NCBI GenBank assembly: GCA_948146395.1 | Contig: OX411551.1 | Location: 64,127,346-64,191,345 of the forward strand | Direction: 5' to 3' | Length of the DNA: 64,000 nt | Source of the DNA: Fragum whitleyi | Taxonomy: Eukaryota > Mollusca > Bivalvia > Cardiida > Cardiidae | Position numbers and translations under genes: made by a program | Notes under the pieces: generated by a model | Databases searched by the model: none | What the model was told of the DNA's origin: nothing | The model's input: only the letters and a program-made list of their open reading frames with translations | In this document: positions 45,601 through 51,663 of the stretch, one piece after another | Layout: the number at the start of each line of letters is the position of its first letter | Position numbering within the stretch: the first letter of the stretch is position 1

Positions 45601-47780
45601 GTTTCCAACAATTCCAAATATCTGCAAAACAAAGACTCTGACCAGCCTGTGCATCCACACAGTCTGACCAGAGTCTTCATAATGCGTTTTAGGATAGATA
45701 AGGTCATAAAGTATATGTAGACCATCAGGTTACTTTATATTTAAAGTATGTGGCTTTCTATACTGCTCAATGTATGCCCCTCACACACATGTCAAATTGT
45801 TGCAACTGTCACGCACAGGCTCAAATTTCCTTTTCATTTATGGTAGGCAGCATAATATATTTCACCAAGTTGTCTCTATACATTACAGGCATCATTCCAT
45901 ATGAAGCATTTTGAGGATTCAAAGGAAGATTTTGAAGGTGTATTGGACCTGGAACCAGACAATAAGGCAGCTAAAAATAGAATTACGGTGTGCAATCAGG
46001 AGATTAAAAAATCTGCTGGTGGCGATAAAGAATTGGCTAAAAAGATGTTGTCACAGATCGGAAAGGGGGTATGTTTGTTTTACTTTCTTTAATGGTTTTC
46101 AGGGGATTACCCAGAAATAACAGTAGATTATTATTTATTAAACTCATCACCTAACCAGTGAAGTTATCAAAAACTTATACCCTGCTTTTTTCATTGCACC
46201 CCATCTGATGTTATCTAAGCAGAGCCTAATGAGTTGTGCATCATGAAAATTGCATAGCAATGACACGCTTTAAGAAACTTTTCACAATTTGTCTCATATT
46301 TGCATTAAAGAAATAGAGTTATTCTTTGTTTTTGAGTAAGATCAATTCATATTTTATTTCATGAACAACAAAAGATATATTATCACTTAATGGCTCTGCA
46401 ACTCATGAAAATATAGCTGTCTTTTTCACTCAATGAAAAATAAGTCAGTCTTACACTGAAAGAAACTATTATCCTCTATGTATTCATTCTTATAATAGCC
46501 TGTTCTTAAAGGTTCTAAAAGCAGTCCAACCACAAAATATCATAAAAATATGCTGAGATGCTCATAATTGGTATGAGGGTATGATTATCTCTCATGGATA
46601 AAATCTTAAAATTTGAAAGTCAAGGTTATCTGGCAAGGTCTATGTAGATGATCAAGTTCAAATTTCTAAATGTATCCTATTAGTTTTCATCAAACACATT
46701 ATGTTATGTTGTCCTTTTATCACCTTTATAAACTATTTTGAAAATTCAACATACATGAGTAATATAAGGAAAACTACAGGAAAATTTCATATCATGTGTA
46801 CTGAATGAATGTTTGTTTCTTTGCCTGATAAACTGATGTATCATGCAACGAAGCCTGTATTGATCTGATATCACCTGTCTGATAACACATCATGATATCA
46901 GACAGTCTATTTTTAGAAACAATTTGCATACTCTTAAACCTGAATTTCTTTGATTTTAAGGGTTTATTACAATTAAGCGCTGTACAATAATTGCATGATA
47001 AATAGAATAACATGTTAGTGTCTTAATATATCAATGTTATCTGTCGAGGTTGGGAGAAATTATCATGCCTCGGCAAGGCCTCGTCATGATAATTTCTCCC
47101 AACCTCGACCAGATAACATTGATATATTAAGACACTAACATGTTATTCTCTATTTCCATATAAGGAGTGGTGATATCCAGAATCTTTTACTTCTTATGAA
47201 AATCCTATGTTGTGGGTGATCATTTAAGATGTGCATTTGAATTGTTAAGAGAATTCCAATTCATGGACATAGGATTTGATGTATGTATTCTACATTCTGT
47301 AAATGAAGCTATTTATTTGGATCGTAAGATCAGGATTTTTACTGAAAGCCTGTTTTACAAACCTGGAACTTGTTTCACCCAATCTCTTACGTAAAAAGTA
47401 ATCGTAAGTCAAAATCACAAATTTTACCTTATGTTTTCATTCATTGTTAAATTCTGCCTTGCAATATCTCTTTATTGTTTTTAGAAGACAATTCCAATTA
47501 GATGATGCATGGCAGAATTCCATATTTAGTTACTTCTGTAGAAGCAACTTTAATTTTTGACTTACGCAAAAAATGATTGTTAAATGTTTAGTAAAACAGG
47601 CGCCTGGTATATTTTCAGAAAGACAATGATCTGCGCTATGGAAGTGGTATGAATGATATCGGTGACTGGGATAACAGTATGGCTCATGGTATGATGACGT
47701 TAGAACAGGAACGAGAGGCGTTCGGAGATCCTATACCACAGACAGGGGGAAATAATCATGGATTAGGACATGAAGACTGA
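18635..47780 (+). CDS. FKBP4: FKBP4/FKBP5-type immunophilin: two FKBP domains plus TPR
   Basis: Exons 18635 (split ATG), 19073-19138, 29527-29691, 32136-32300, 33397-33495, 35138-35247, 38530-38676, 40517-40600, 42386-42500, 44324-44442, 45889-46068 and 47619-47780 join in frame to about 470 aa; human FKBP4 is 459. FKBP domain 1 (about 24-131) keeps Phe61-Asp62, EVI 79-81 and Tyr107; the Trp at the floor of the FKBP12 pocket is Phe84. FKBP domain 2 (about 140-247) is more divergent. TPR repeats span about 252-400 and retain the Hsp90 carboxylate-clamp set Lys271, Asn321, Lys350, Arg354. The family are cytosolic/nuclear Hsp90 co-chaperones with prolyl isomerase activity in domain 1; this is inferred. 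No membrane segment follows the TPRs. Intron 2 exceeds 10 kb because of mobile elements. Confidence 0.92.
19073..19138 (+). CDS. FKBP4: FKBP exon 2 (N-terminal leader)
   Basis: The acceptor is GATTTTGCAG and the donor GTAAGG. It encodes (M)[19 protein letters not shown] followed by DG, phase 1 on both sides. LPEGSKVDL resembles the leader of invertebrate FKBP59-type proteins, and DGG-V joins exon 3 exactly as in the family. Confidence 0.83.
19237..19501 (+). pseudogene. Non-LTR retrotransposon RT, 5' part (truncated, split)
   Basis: It reads [20 protein letters not shown], then [20 protein letters not shown], the reverse-transcriptase fingers/palm of a jockey/CR1-superfamily LINE. It starts abruptly just after 19237, so the element lacks its 5' end (endonuclease and ORF1). 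At 19501 it is broken by the LTR element and resumes at 25880. Confidence 0.9.
19502..20043 (-). repeat. 3' LTR (left on plus strand)
   Basis: It is 542 bp and reads TGGTACGTGCC...TATACATAACA on the plus strand. It matches the other LTR at every base I compared except position 3 (G for T). Confidence 0.95.
20044..20054 (-). other. Polypurine tract
   Basis: Minus-strand AAGGGGGAAAG abuts the 3' LTR, as expected for the plus-strand priming site of an LTR retrotransposon. Confidence 0.85.
20320..25137 (-). CDS. Gag-Pol polyprotein of the LTR retrotransposon
   Basis: From the ATG at 25137 the ORF runs 1605 aa without a break; it stays open a further 86 codons into the 5' LTR, but [12 protein letters not shown] is the likely start. 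In order: an N-terminal helical region; an Arg/Glu-rich coiled coil (about 85-180); a Gag domain (about 180-380); one CCHC zinc knuckle ([14 protein letters not shown], about 411-424); protease DTGA (about 495); integrase HHCC zinc finger (about 750-790) and catalytic D-D-E core (about 820-915, with SDQGSNF and [10 protein letters not shown]); reverse transcriptase with YIDD (about 1339); RNase H (about 1485-1560) ending DALSRV. Integrase upstream of RT is the Ty1/Copia order, yet RT and integrase motifs are Ty3/Gypsy-like. Gag and Pol are in one frame. No envelope gene is present. Confidence 0.94.
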   Translation of the reverse strand: MSFDLEKFTHEPSVELLNLGKKPDLLNLAKHYELKEVKSSLRKHEIKNILVQYFVDEDIFDEKALSLIVDVPSVSSSRDLELLKLQQREKELEIEREREERKFQEKQLEIEIKRERAQREIEEKERERQFQREKEEREREREREKEERERKEREIEREREREERAFQLRLKELEIQDRANQPRDMYNDHFDVTKHFRLVPQFQENEVDTYFEHFEKVANNLKWPKEQWTLLLQSVLVGKARNIYSQLRTEQSNDYDTVKELILKGYELVPEAYRQQFRSCRKESGQTHVEFARNEEKLFDRWCYSKKIDQNYDNLRQLILIEQFNNCIQSDIKSHLDEKTVETIHEAARLADDYYLTHKNSFVNKAKPASSHPQNKSMSGDSSSMSSQSNSPKPKSTGETNVQNPLSRVHCTFCKKPGHLISECFRLKRKKELSAAKPTGLTNLQPKSQPSFELNSIVKAEPNSDSCMEIFEPFILDGFVSLSGDMCPPTPIKILRDTGASQSLILADVLPFSEKTSSGTSVLIQGVECGVINVPLHKVNLSSDLVTGSVVVGVKHSLPFKGVHLLLGNDLAGDKVVVNPLVTDTPNVGQTDDPILQEIPDLYPSCAVTRGMAKKASLKNSNDIDLTDTFVGQYFNDEIKKSFNLSLPDTQTDSSKFCQSSPRSNDQGHETHSKSKLIQEQQNDPEISKLIDRALPEKEMSQNPVCYYKKNGILMRKWRPFDVPADDDWAVYHQIVVPKSYRREILSIAHESPMSGHLGVNKTYHKIMTHFFWPGLKSDVSKYCKSCHTCQMVGKPNQVIPKARLQPIPAFDEPFSRIIIDCVGPLPKTKSGSEYLLTIMCASTRFPEAIPLRNIKAKSIIKALVKFFTFVGLPKSVQSDQGSNFMSGIFQQVMHELGIKQYRSSAYHPESQGALERFHQTLKNMIRSYCFDTDKNWDEGIHLLLFAVRESVQESLGFSPFELVFGHSVRGPLTLLKEKFLADDETPLNLLQYVSDFRNKLSRACEVARSNLKSSQSKMKARYDKHSVDRKFEPGDKVLALLPIPGRPLQARYYGPYTIDKKTSDLNYIINTPGRRKNKQMCHVNMLKKYFDRDSSISKPVTVVNTVPQQSNMIESEVSSDFSEKSVPGPPKLENSEILKNLDDKLSHLEPSQREELKQLINEYKHLFPDIPTRTDKIYHDVIVEDSQPIKQHPYRMNPVKQKALQDEVNYLLENDFIEPSQSNYSSPCILVPKPNGTYRMCTDYRKVNSVTKTDSFPIPRIDDCIDKVGNSKYVTKFDLLKGFWQVPLTDRAKEVSAFATPTGLYQYKVMPFGMKNSPATFQRLVNMVIAGLDGCDAYIDDVIIYTDTWSDHLQRIKQFFDRLSEAKLTVNLGKTEFCHATVTFLGHLVGQGQVKPLESKVNAISEFPVPATKKQLMRFLGMAGYYRKFCKNFSIIAEPLTNLLKKNVKFKWNDNCQVAFDRLKAILKSTPVLLAPDFAKCFKLAVDASDVGIGAVLLQEDDDGIDHPVCYFSKKLNKHQKNYSTIEKECLALILAIQHFEVYLTSATSPIVVFSDHNPLSFLHKLKSKNQRLLRWSLSLQEFDLDVRHIKGKDNIIPDALSRV
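25317..25334 (-). other. Primer-binding site, tRNA-Pro-like
   Basis: Three bases inside the 5' LTR the minus strand reads TGGGGGCTCGTC. These 12 bases are the same as the start of the well-known tRNA-Pro primer site of gammaretroviruses; the following bases differ. The molluscan tRNA-Pro 3' end would decide the match. Confidence 0.75.
25338..25879 (-). repeat. 5' LTR (right on plus strand)
   Basis: It is 542 bp and reads TGTTACGTGCC...TATACATAACA on the plus strand, with canonical TG...CA termini. Confidence 0.95.
25880..26876 (+). pseudogene. Non-LTR retrotransposon RT, 3' part and tail
   Basis: Rejoining at the duplicated ATCA restores frame through [18 protein letters not shown], with the catalytic FADD motif just after the junction. 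The thumb and C-terminal region follow (26006-26716, e.g. [20 protein letters not shown] and [19 protein letters not shown]). A TGA at 25999-26001 replaces the Trp expected in EKKWEMEF, so the copy is dead. The 3' end carries cacctgcca...aaaggggagttaggcagt and a short tatagatag repeat, shared with the SINE at 33746-33987. Confidence 0.88.
26877..28383. other. FKBP intron 2, repeat fragments
   Basis: No coding exon seen. About 27095-27160 is a tRNA-like head (ctctatagctcagttggtag, then agcactccacttgttatcc) that degenerates, so it is a SINE or pseudo-tRNA remnant. A foldback with arms near tgtgggtattcataggaatt lies at 27688-27755. About 27880-28020 is a decayed TTAA-MITE fragment. Confidence 0.5.
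28384..29461 (+). mobile_element. Pearl/Helentron-like element (GCTCCACTGGC subfamily)
   Basis: The subterminal repeat GCTCCACTGGC (28385-28395) is followed by a second palindrome, a GTCC/GTGC microsatellite (about 28430-28468) and core repeats of about 158 bp (tcctcctgaaccactgggcc at about 28802 and 28960). The inverted repeat GCCAGTGGAGC (29424-29434) comes next, then hairpin AGGCCC-TCTT-GGGCCT and the end CTTGTT. The element lies only 65 bp upstream of FKBP exon 3. Confidence 0.75.
29527..29691 (+). CDS. FKBP4: FKBP exon 3 (FKBP domain 1, first half)
   Basis: Acceptor TATCTTTGCAG, donor GTGGGT, phase 1-1. It encodes [13 protein letters not shown] through KNFDFVIGR with the FDSS motif of the FKBP fold. 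Confidence 0.93.
29790..29945. repeat. Foldback element in FKBP intron 3
   Basis: tcattttcacgttgatgtgt near 29795 pairs with gacacatcaatgtgaaaata near 29925. The interior is also partly palindromic around 29850-29890. Confidence 0.65.
29946..31061. other. FKBP intron 3, nothing recognised
   Basis: AT-rich; a short poly-G run at about 30680-30692. No exon or shared repeat identified. Confidence 0.4.
31062..31600. repeat. Repeat of the ATGCCCC/'gaccttgacc' type in FKBP intron 3
   Basis: It starts gatcgggggcatattg with a TGTCTGTTT-rich stretch, then imperfect repeats of ttcaaaagttatggcc-like sequence (cataacttttgaatggta at about 31148 and 31559). It is related in style to 8935-9118 and 63020-63205. 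Confidence 0.45.
32136..32300 (+). CDS. FKBP4: FKBP exon 4 (FKBP domain 1, second half)
   Basis: Acceptor TATTCCAG, donor GTTTGT. It encodes [19 protein letters not shown], then PEYAYG and [14 protein letters not shown], which are hallmarks of the FKBP isomerase fold. It has the same length (165 nt) and phase as exon 3. Confidence 0.95.
32800..33002 (-). mobile_element. tRNA-headed SINE in FKBP intron 4
   Basis: On the minus strand a tRNA-like head (tgtggtctagaggtagagcg, ending gagttcgattcctgg) is followed by a body. Its tail reads cttagttgtaagaacttgtt; a similar tail occurs at about 40038-40080. It is too divergent to be a working tRNA. Confidence 0.65.
33070..33310. repeat. MITE with foldback core in FKBP intron 4
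   Basis: Ends read gggcctgttttaccaagcat and gttttgtaaaataggcccc, roughly inverted. The core is a hairpin (tctcattggaatcgtcttat / gatgattcgaatgaggtatt). Relatives are at about 47345-47605 and 48045-48245. Confidence 0.6.
33397..33495 (+). CDS. FKBP4: FKBP exon 5 (linker and start of FKBP domain 2)
   Basis: Acceptor TATTTAAG, donor GTAAGT. It encodes [20 protein letters not shown] and [12 protein letters not shown], aligning with the GEDL linker of FKBP4. Its 3' half and donor are tandemly repeated just downstream. Confidence 0.92.
33446..33745 (+). repeat. Tandem triplication of the exon 5 3' end and splice donor
   Basis: A unit of about 115-120 bp, comprising the last ~48 nt of exon 5, its donor and following intron, is repeated. 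Exon-like copies lie at 33448-33495 (the real exon end), 33568-33615 and about 33693-33740. Copy 2 has its own acceptor (TGTTTCAG) and donor (GTAAGT); copy 3 has lost the donor GT (ATAAGT). The intron part of unit 3 is split by the SINE at 33746-33987 and resumes at about 33988. Confidence 0.88.
33746..33987 (+). mobile_element. SINE sharing its 3' tail with the LINE
   Basis: It has a degraded tRNA-like start (tgtcaggggttcaagccca), a central block with tttccttgggcaagaac and cagtccacccagctctaaa, and a tail cacctgccag...aaaggggagttaggcagt plus tatagatag. The tail is the same as at 26822-26876 of the non-LTR element. It sits within the third exon 5 repeat unit. Confidence 0.75.
34020..34150. repeat. 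Foldback MITE fragment in FKBP intron 5
   Basis: atagaggataatcgtttgtt, then tttcatattt... resembles the left half of the MITE at 2862-3020 and at 40670. Confidence 0.55.
34437..34555. repeat. Inverted half of the hairpin TTAA MITE
   Basis: TTAACCCTTTCCTATTTAAT and the hairpin agaagaaattgcttctgaca / agcaatttcttctttttcca match 9556-9783 in reverse. The other end is missing. Confidence 0.6.
35138..35247 (+). CDS. FKBP4: FKBP exon 6 (FKBP domain 2)
   Basis: Acceptor TTTATTTCAG, donor GTGAGA. It encodes (I)[19 protein letters not shown] and [22 protein letters not shown] replaces the FD motif context of domain 1; the segment aligns with the second FKBP domain of FKBP4. Confidence 0.92.
35560..36717 (+). 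mobile_element. Pearl/Helentron-like element (ATACGCCC subfamily)
   Basis: The subterminal repeat ATACGCCC (35561-35568) is followed by a CTGTCCGTC-type microsatellite (about 35600-35625) and decaying core repeats with caactcctcctaaactat at about 35642 and 35801. The inverted GGGCGTAT (36684-36691), a short hairpin and TCTTGTT (36711-36717) close it. It lies in FKBP intron 6. Confidence 0.65.
36718..37910. other. FKBP intron 6, nothing recognised
   Basis: No exon between 35247 and 38530 is needed by the reading frame and none is seen. Confidence 0.45.
37915..38130. repeat. Dispersed repeat, second copy at 58945-59120
   Basis: gtattatattcatcttataa through ggttatcacacggatatgt-like sequence is shared in order with 58945-59120. 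No ends or coding capacity are evident. Confidence 0.65.
38530..38676 (+). CDS. FKBP4: FKBP exon 7 (end of FKBP domain 2)
   Basis: Acceptor TTGATTTCAG, donor GTAAGG, 49 codons. It reads [19 protein letters not shown], then TAYGEKG and [14 protein letters not shown]. The donor is part of a 32-bp tandem repeat. Confidence 0.92.
38645..38876 (+). repeat. 32-bp minisatellite spanning the exon 7 splice donor
   Basis: About seven units of gtaaggtcatcaaaatgg plus gagaatatgagagg. The first unit includes the real exon end. Potential donors GTAAGG occur at 38677, 38709, 38741, 38773, 38805, 38837 and 38869. Some units read aaaatagg, which puts a TAG in the exon frame. Confidence 0.92.
38926..39420 (+). 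repeat. Pearl/Helentron-like fragment in FKBP intron 7
   Basis: It starts gctcacctaaggacgaaatg with GTCCGT repeats and a core with cttgatgaaacttgccagga. The 3' end is not recognisable. It is related to 51664-52775. Confidence 0.6.
39558..39770 (+). mobile_element. 5'-truncated SINE in FKBP intron 7
   Basis: The body tttgtttctcaccaatgggt ... gaaataccagggatccattg and a tail similar to 16636-16915, without the tRNA head. Confidence 0.7.
40014..40094 (+). other. Candidate SINE-derived cassette exon
   Basis: 81 nt are open in the exon frame, with TTTTCCAG before and GTGAGT after, between FKBP exons 7 and 8, which are both phase 0 here. It would insert 27 aa where FKBP4 has none. Part of it (gttgtaagaacttgtttcc) matches the tail of the SINE at 32800-33002. 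This may be chance. Confidence 0.25.
40151..40398. mobile_element. TTAA MITE in FKBP intron 7
   Basis: Perfect-looking 20-bp inverted ends, TTAACCCTTGTCATGCTGAA and TTCAGCATGACAAGGGTTAA, each including the TTAA target. The internal palindrome gcacatatgtgc lies near 40322. Confidence 0.88.
40517..40600 (+). CDS. FKBP4: FKBP exon 8 (start of TPR region)
   Basis: The acceptor is a weak-looking TTTATTGAAG and the donor GTAAGT. It encodes [20 protein letters not shown], then EKGTFYYK, aligning with the KESWEMN...KERGTVYFK segment of FKBP4; it contains clamp residue Lys271. Confidence 0.9.
40670..41090. mobile_element. Foldback MITE, uninterrupted copy in FKBP intron 8
   Basis: The left hairpin (cattgagtgaacaaccaaag ... 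cttttgttgttcacgaaatg) is followed by the same right part as 4298-4560 (ttgcgcgtgattgctatgca, then tttttgataatttcactgct). Confidence 0.75.
41100..42385. other. FKBP intron 8, nothing recognised
   Basis: AT-rich with no exon or clear repeat unit. Confidence 0.4.
42386..42500 (+). CDS. FKBP4: FKBP exon 9 (TPR 1)
   Basis: Acceptor TTTATTTCAG, donor GTGAGA, phase 0-1. It encodes [20 protein letters not shown] and [18 protein letters not shown]. Confidence 0.9.
42756..43571 (+). mobile_element. Pearl/Helentron-like element (GTCCCCTACCGG subfamily)
   Basis: The subterminal repeat agtcccctaccgg (about 42758-42770) is followed by its own palindrome, a (CTGTCCGTCCGT) microsatellite (about 42806-42857), and about two core repeats with atgactagatggcaatgtgt at about 42920 and 43081. 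ccggtaggggact comes next (43531-43543), then a hairpin with arms gcccatgt and acatggct, then CTTGTT. It lies in FKBP intron 9. A solitary ATGCCCC hairpin is at 42534-42565. Confidence 0.75.
43880..44265. repeat. Two small foldbacks in FKBP intron 9
   Basis: Hairpins with arms tctcattggaattgtctt (about 43908) and tgcttcataataattgaatt (about 44218), the second with about 22-bp arms around gcattttc. Confidence 0.6.
44324..44442 (+). CDS. FKBP4: FKBP exon 10 (TPR 2)
   Basis: Acceptor CTATTTCAG, donor GTATGT. It encodes (A)[19 protein letters not shown], then [13 protein letters not shown] with clamp residues Asn321, Lys350 and Arg354. Confidence 0.93.
44508..44564 (+). repeat. Duplicated 3' end of FKBP exon 10 with donor
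   Basis: It repeats the last ~57 nt of exon 10 (reading [19 protein letters not shown]) and the following GTATGT, about 122 bp downstream. An AG precedes it, so 44508-44564 would be in frame after exon 10, but the acceptor context (cttaagag) has no strong polypyrimidine tract. Confidence 0.8.
44565..45888. other. FKBP intron 10
   Basis: No further exon seen. About 45590-45700 carries the phrase gcacagtctgaccag-type palindrome seen in the MITEs. Confidence 0.4.
45889..46068 (+). CDS. FKBP4: FKBP exon 11 (TPR 3 and C-terminal helix)
   Basis: Acceptor ATACATTACAG, donor GTATGT, 60 codons. It reads [30 protein letters not shown] and a charged helix ending [10 protein letters not shown]. Confidence 0.93.
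46130..46490. mobile_element. Foldback MITE, inverted, uninterrupted copy (FKBP intron 11)
   Basis: It is the reverse complement of the family at 2862-3020 plus 4298-4560. At about 46290-46320 it reads through the point where the other copy carries the 3021-4297 insertion, so it serves as the empty site. Confidence 0.72.
47003..47150. repeat. Long near-perfect hairpin in FKBP intron 11
   Basis: Arms of about 64 bp, starting agaataacatgttagtgtc and returning to gacactaacatgttattct, around a GC-rich loop. Degraded relatives are at about 42585-42720 and 58821-58940. Confidence 0.88.
47345..47605. repeat. MITE in FKBP intron 11
   Basis: cctgttttacaaacctggaa at one end and tttagtaaaacaggcgcctg at the other are inverted. 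It is related to 33070-33310. Confidence 0.6.
47619..47780 (+). CDS. FKBP4: FKBP exon 12 (C-terminus)
   Basis: Acceptor TATATTTTCAG. It encodes [20 protein letters not shown] through NNHGLGHED and the stop TGA (47778-47780). It is a polar tail without a membrane anchor. An AATAAA lies at 47794-47799, rather close to the stop; the true polyadenylation site is not resolved. Confidence 0.88.
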   Translation, partial: KDNDLRYGSGMNDIGDWDNSMAHGMMTLEQEREAFGDPIPQTGGNNHGLGHED

Positions 47781-49381
47781 ATTATCTACTCTTAATAAAT
47801 CATGGATTTTCATCTAGTTACGTCTTAACCAGGGGCAAACATTATTGATTAGGAGAAAAAGAATGAATTATCTCCCTTTCATGGTGAATTTTGATGAACT
47901 TCAAAATGTTCAAAACCAATTTTTGTTATGGGGAAATAATCGTGGATTGGGACATGAAGATTGAAATATCTCCCTTTAACATGTCATATGATGAATTTCA
48001 TTATGTTCAAGCCCATATTTTAGTTTTTGGGAAATAATCATAAGTCAAAATCACAAAACATACCTTATGTTTTCATTCATTGTTAGATTCTGCCTTGCAA
48101 TATCTCAATGGAACTGTCTTTAGAAGACAATTTCACAGAGATGACGCATAGCAGAATTTCTTATCTAGTTACTCCTGTAGATTCAACTTTTATTTTTGAC
48201 TTACCTTAAAAAATTATTATCATAAGTTGTTTAGTTAAAACAGACCCCAAAACTCTTCATACATAAAAACAATAGCAGGATTAACCCGAAACAAAAAACT
48301 AGGGAAACAAGCATGGAATAGAATAAGAAGCTGAATAACTTTTCTATGATCAGGATGACAAGTTCAAGAATAAAACTGTGATAACTTTTTGTGAATTATA
48401 CTCCTCTTTGCACATGCATTTTTGGATTTGTCAATTGGACAGTAAAAGGAATTAATTTATATATGCGTATGTGTACAAGAATAATCACTCTTGTCATTCA
48501 TCTTTATATTCATTTACAATGCATTAAATGCAAACTCTAGTTCATCAAATCTTTTTTCATTCATCAAAATAAAAACATAGGCGTTAAATGTATAGCGAGC
48601 GCATATTGACTTGAACCTGACCTTTATGCAGAATAAATTATTAGGCTCATGAAAACAATTCCGAAGATACTTCGGCACGTGACGATCAAGCATGGACATT
48701 CCGTTATACTGTACAAATTACAAGTATGTGTGTATGAAGCAGACGATTCATTTTCGGAAGCAATCGCTCCTACTTGTGTGAGACTGTCAGAGGGGATTTC
48801 ATTTGATTTCGAGTCATAAACACAAAATGCATTTAAAGAAATTTGAAAATTTATATTTTATGCTCGCTCGCATGTAAAAATTATTAAATAGGAAACTCAA
48901 TTTATGAATGGATTCACTGATTCATGAAGTTGACCAAATACCGCTGTTACAGTGAAAAGCATGGGCGATTACGGGTTAACAGAGCAAACACGTACAATAA
49001 TTGAATTCCGATGGTAAGTCGTGTTTTGCCGAGGGTAAACGACCGATATTTAATTTATTTAAATTGCAAAGGTTAGGTTCAGGTCAATATGCTTCAACTG
49101 TACTTGAAAAATCAAAAGAAAATATTTTTTCTTGTATGTAAATATAGAATTATTGTAAATATTTGGATAAAGTAAAAGAATATCTCATGAATGCCTATTT
49201 GAATTGTTCATTTTATTATCTTCTGATACCCTTTGTTCATGATAGCCAAGCACTCACAAGCTTTTTCCTCTCTTTACACTAAGGTGCAAAAATGGAGGTT
49301 AACATTTCTGTGGGACTTGTTGGCACTGCTATATTCATTAGTATTAGCTCACATGAGCATGAAATTGCTTTTGGTAATACT
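47781..49381. other. Downstream of the FKBP gene
   Basis: It will include the FKBP 3' UTR. A partial repeat of the exon 12 end is visible at about 47930-47965 (gggaaataatcgtggattgg, then gacatgaagattg) and again near 48028. A decayed MITE spans 48045-48245. No gene is seen from 48300 to 49380. Confidence 0.5.
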
Positions 49382-49629
49382 TTAACCCTTGTCATGCTGA
49401 ATAAAAATCTTGGCAAAATAAATGTAAAACCAAAGTGCTAAAAGCACTGAAAGTTACCAAATGTGAGTGAGTATTGATTTCGGAAATGCATTGTTTTACA
49501 CCTTTCTGTTTTAAAAATGAAATTCAGGTGGTATGAAATAAGATCAGACTGCACATATGTTCAGGCTGATCTTTGTCTTAACCTCCTGTCAAAGCAGGAA
49601 TATTCCGGGTTCAGCATGATAAGGGTTAA
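49382..49629. mobile_element. TTAA MITE
   Basis: Ends TTAACCCTTGTCATGCTGAA and TTCAGCATGATAAGGGTTAA with the internal gcacatatgttcaggctgat motif. Confidence 0.85.
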
Positions 49630-50439
49630 GATACGCACAAGTCAACCTCGATTACAATTAAAAACATCATGAAATTGACACGAATTCTGATCAAAACCAT
49701 TCCAAATGGCACACTCAGGGCTCCATTCATTCATTCCAAACTCTCAATCCAATCAATAAAAAACACTCTGAAATCTGTAGAAAACATTTCGAAATTGGTC
49801 AAGAGGATCAACATTAAATTCAAATTGATAAAATTATTCGACGATTTTTTTGGCTTGTGTGGATTTTAGAGTGCCTGATTGGTCCATGAAGACACACAGA
49901 CAGAAAGTATGCTTATTTCTATATAAGTGAGGAAATAAATAAACTTAATTTTGTTCATCTTGAAAAAAAAAGTGATATTGGATTACCTCCCTTGAATTCA
50001 GTCAAAACTCGCTCTGCACATCCTGTCCAAAATCACTTTATAATCAATCATCTTGTCAATTTCACAATGTTCTTAACTCTACCCCTTCATATCAACATTT
50101 TTTTCTTTAATCCTTTCCACTCATCGTTTACATTGTGAATATAATATGAACTCCATGCTTCATGTTAGTGATTGTTTTGACCCTTTTTGGGGTCGGGGGA
50201 GGAGGGGGTTATGATTACGTATGTATAATTTTGATCTGTTTGTATTTAATGTTAAATAACCTCTCATCACTAGTAAAAGATAATAGAAAAAAAAATTATG
50301 ACCACCTTGTTGGCTTTGGTGGTATCGGCATTCATATAGTGATTGGCAAGTTGTAGGTTCTAGTCTTACCTTCAGTTTGTGTTTTTGGGCGTTTTTTTTT
50401 TTTTTTGGAGGGGGCACTTTGGATACTTATTTCCAGCCA
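49630..50439. other. Intergenic, nothing recognised
   Basis: No exon seen. About 50297-50360 has a tRNA-like scrap in either orientation, too short to assign. Confidence 0.35.
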
Positions 50440-50907
50440 ATCCAGGTCACTTGGATGACCCTATACTTCGATTGTTCAATGATTTTTATTAACAAACCAA
50501 ATATCCAAATATGGGAGTAGCCGGGAGGGTCTTACTATGACGATACAATATTCAAAAATCTTCTCTTCCAGATTGGGCCGATTTCAATCGATCTTGGTAT
50601 GAATGTTCCTTAGATGACCCTTTACTTAGATTTTTTAAGAATTTTTGATCGATTTGGCCATAGTAGGGCGGGGCTTATTTCCACTTAAAAATCTTCAAAA
50701 ATCTTCTCCTCCCAAACGATTTTGATTTTACTGAAGTGACATGAATGTTCTTCCTAACCATTTTGGCCATTTTAAGATAAAACTTGGCAAATATGTTCCG
50801 TAAATGACCATGTTCCGAAATTTATTTCTATTTGGAATACCTCTTTTTCAAATCTTGAGATGTTAAAGCCTTTGGAGCGATACAGACTCTCTCTTGGGCC
50901 TCTTGTT
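50440..50907 (+). repeat. 3' part of a GCTCCACTGGC-type element
   Basis: Core repeats with attgggccgatttcaatcga and tagggcggggcttattt and a degenerate end (tttggagcgatacagac, then cttgggcctcttgtt) match 28384-29461. The 5' part is missing. Confidence 0.65.
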
Positions 50908-51140
50908 TTAAAAGAATATTTGGTCAATTTAATTCTAAAAGCTTGTAACTACAGCTTGAGAAAAGCTGTAGTAACAAGGTTTTAGAATTTAACTAACGAT
51001 TTATTTGCTTTTTTACTTTATTTTTAGTTTTGTATACCTAAATGAATCACTAGATGTCAAAAGCTTTAATCCAAAATATGAAGAAGTATTCTTTCCACAA
51101 CGAATGTATTTTCCCAAATCCTTAAATAAAGTCCTGTTTT

Positions 51141-51163
51141 TTGGGGGGGGGGGGGGGGGGGGG
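51141..51163. repeat. Poly-G run
   Basis: About 23 consecutive G. Confidence 0.9.
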
Positions 51164-51400
51164 GTTTCTACCACCAACGATTTTCAGGGAAATGTAATAA
51201 AGTCACGGTTACTATGGCCAATGGTTTCATTTAAATCGGGCGTATGATACAACAAAAGATTGTTACAGCATAGGCACTGTGGTACAAAATTTCAACTAAA
51301 GTCGAGTTTCATTCAGAAAAAAAAAAAACAGGTGAGACCCATCATGTGAAAACGAACTGTGAAATATATAAATTCAGCCCATGCCTGATATTTCCATGAA

Positions 51401-51550
51401 AGTAGCGGATCCGTAAAAGTGCTTCAGCGTTAAGGAAGGAATGAACTTTCACAGTGTTAACCGATGTTTCCTAATGAAAAGGAAACATCGGTCATCATTG
51501 TGAAATTTTATGAGTTCAGAAATGTTGCGGAACTATTACGGTTCCACTAC
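51401..51550. repeat. Foldback element (GTAGTGGA family)
   Basis: Inverted ends agtagcggatccgtaaaagt and aactattacggttccactac with a central hairpin accgatgtttcc / ggaaacatcggt. Confidence 0.75.
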
Positions 51551-51663
51551 CTTAACATACACATACGCCCCTTGTAAAGACTTCGATTATCCTGTGCATT
51601 TGCTGTCTTATCACAGTCTTTACTTACTAATTGCTTGATAAAAGGTCCAATTCCCATATTTTT

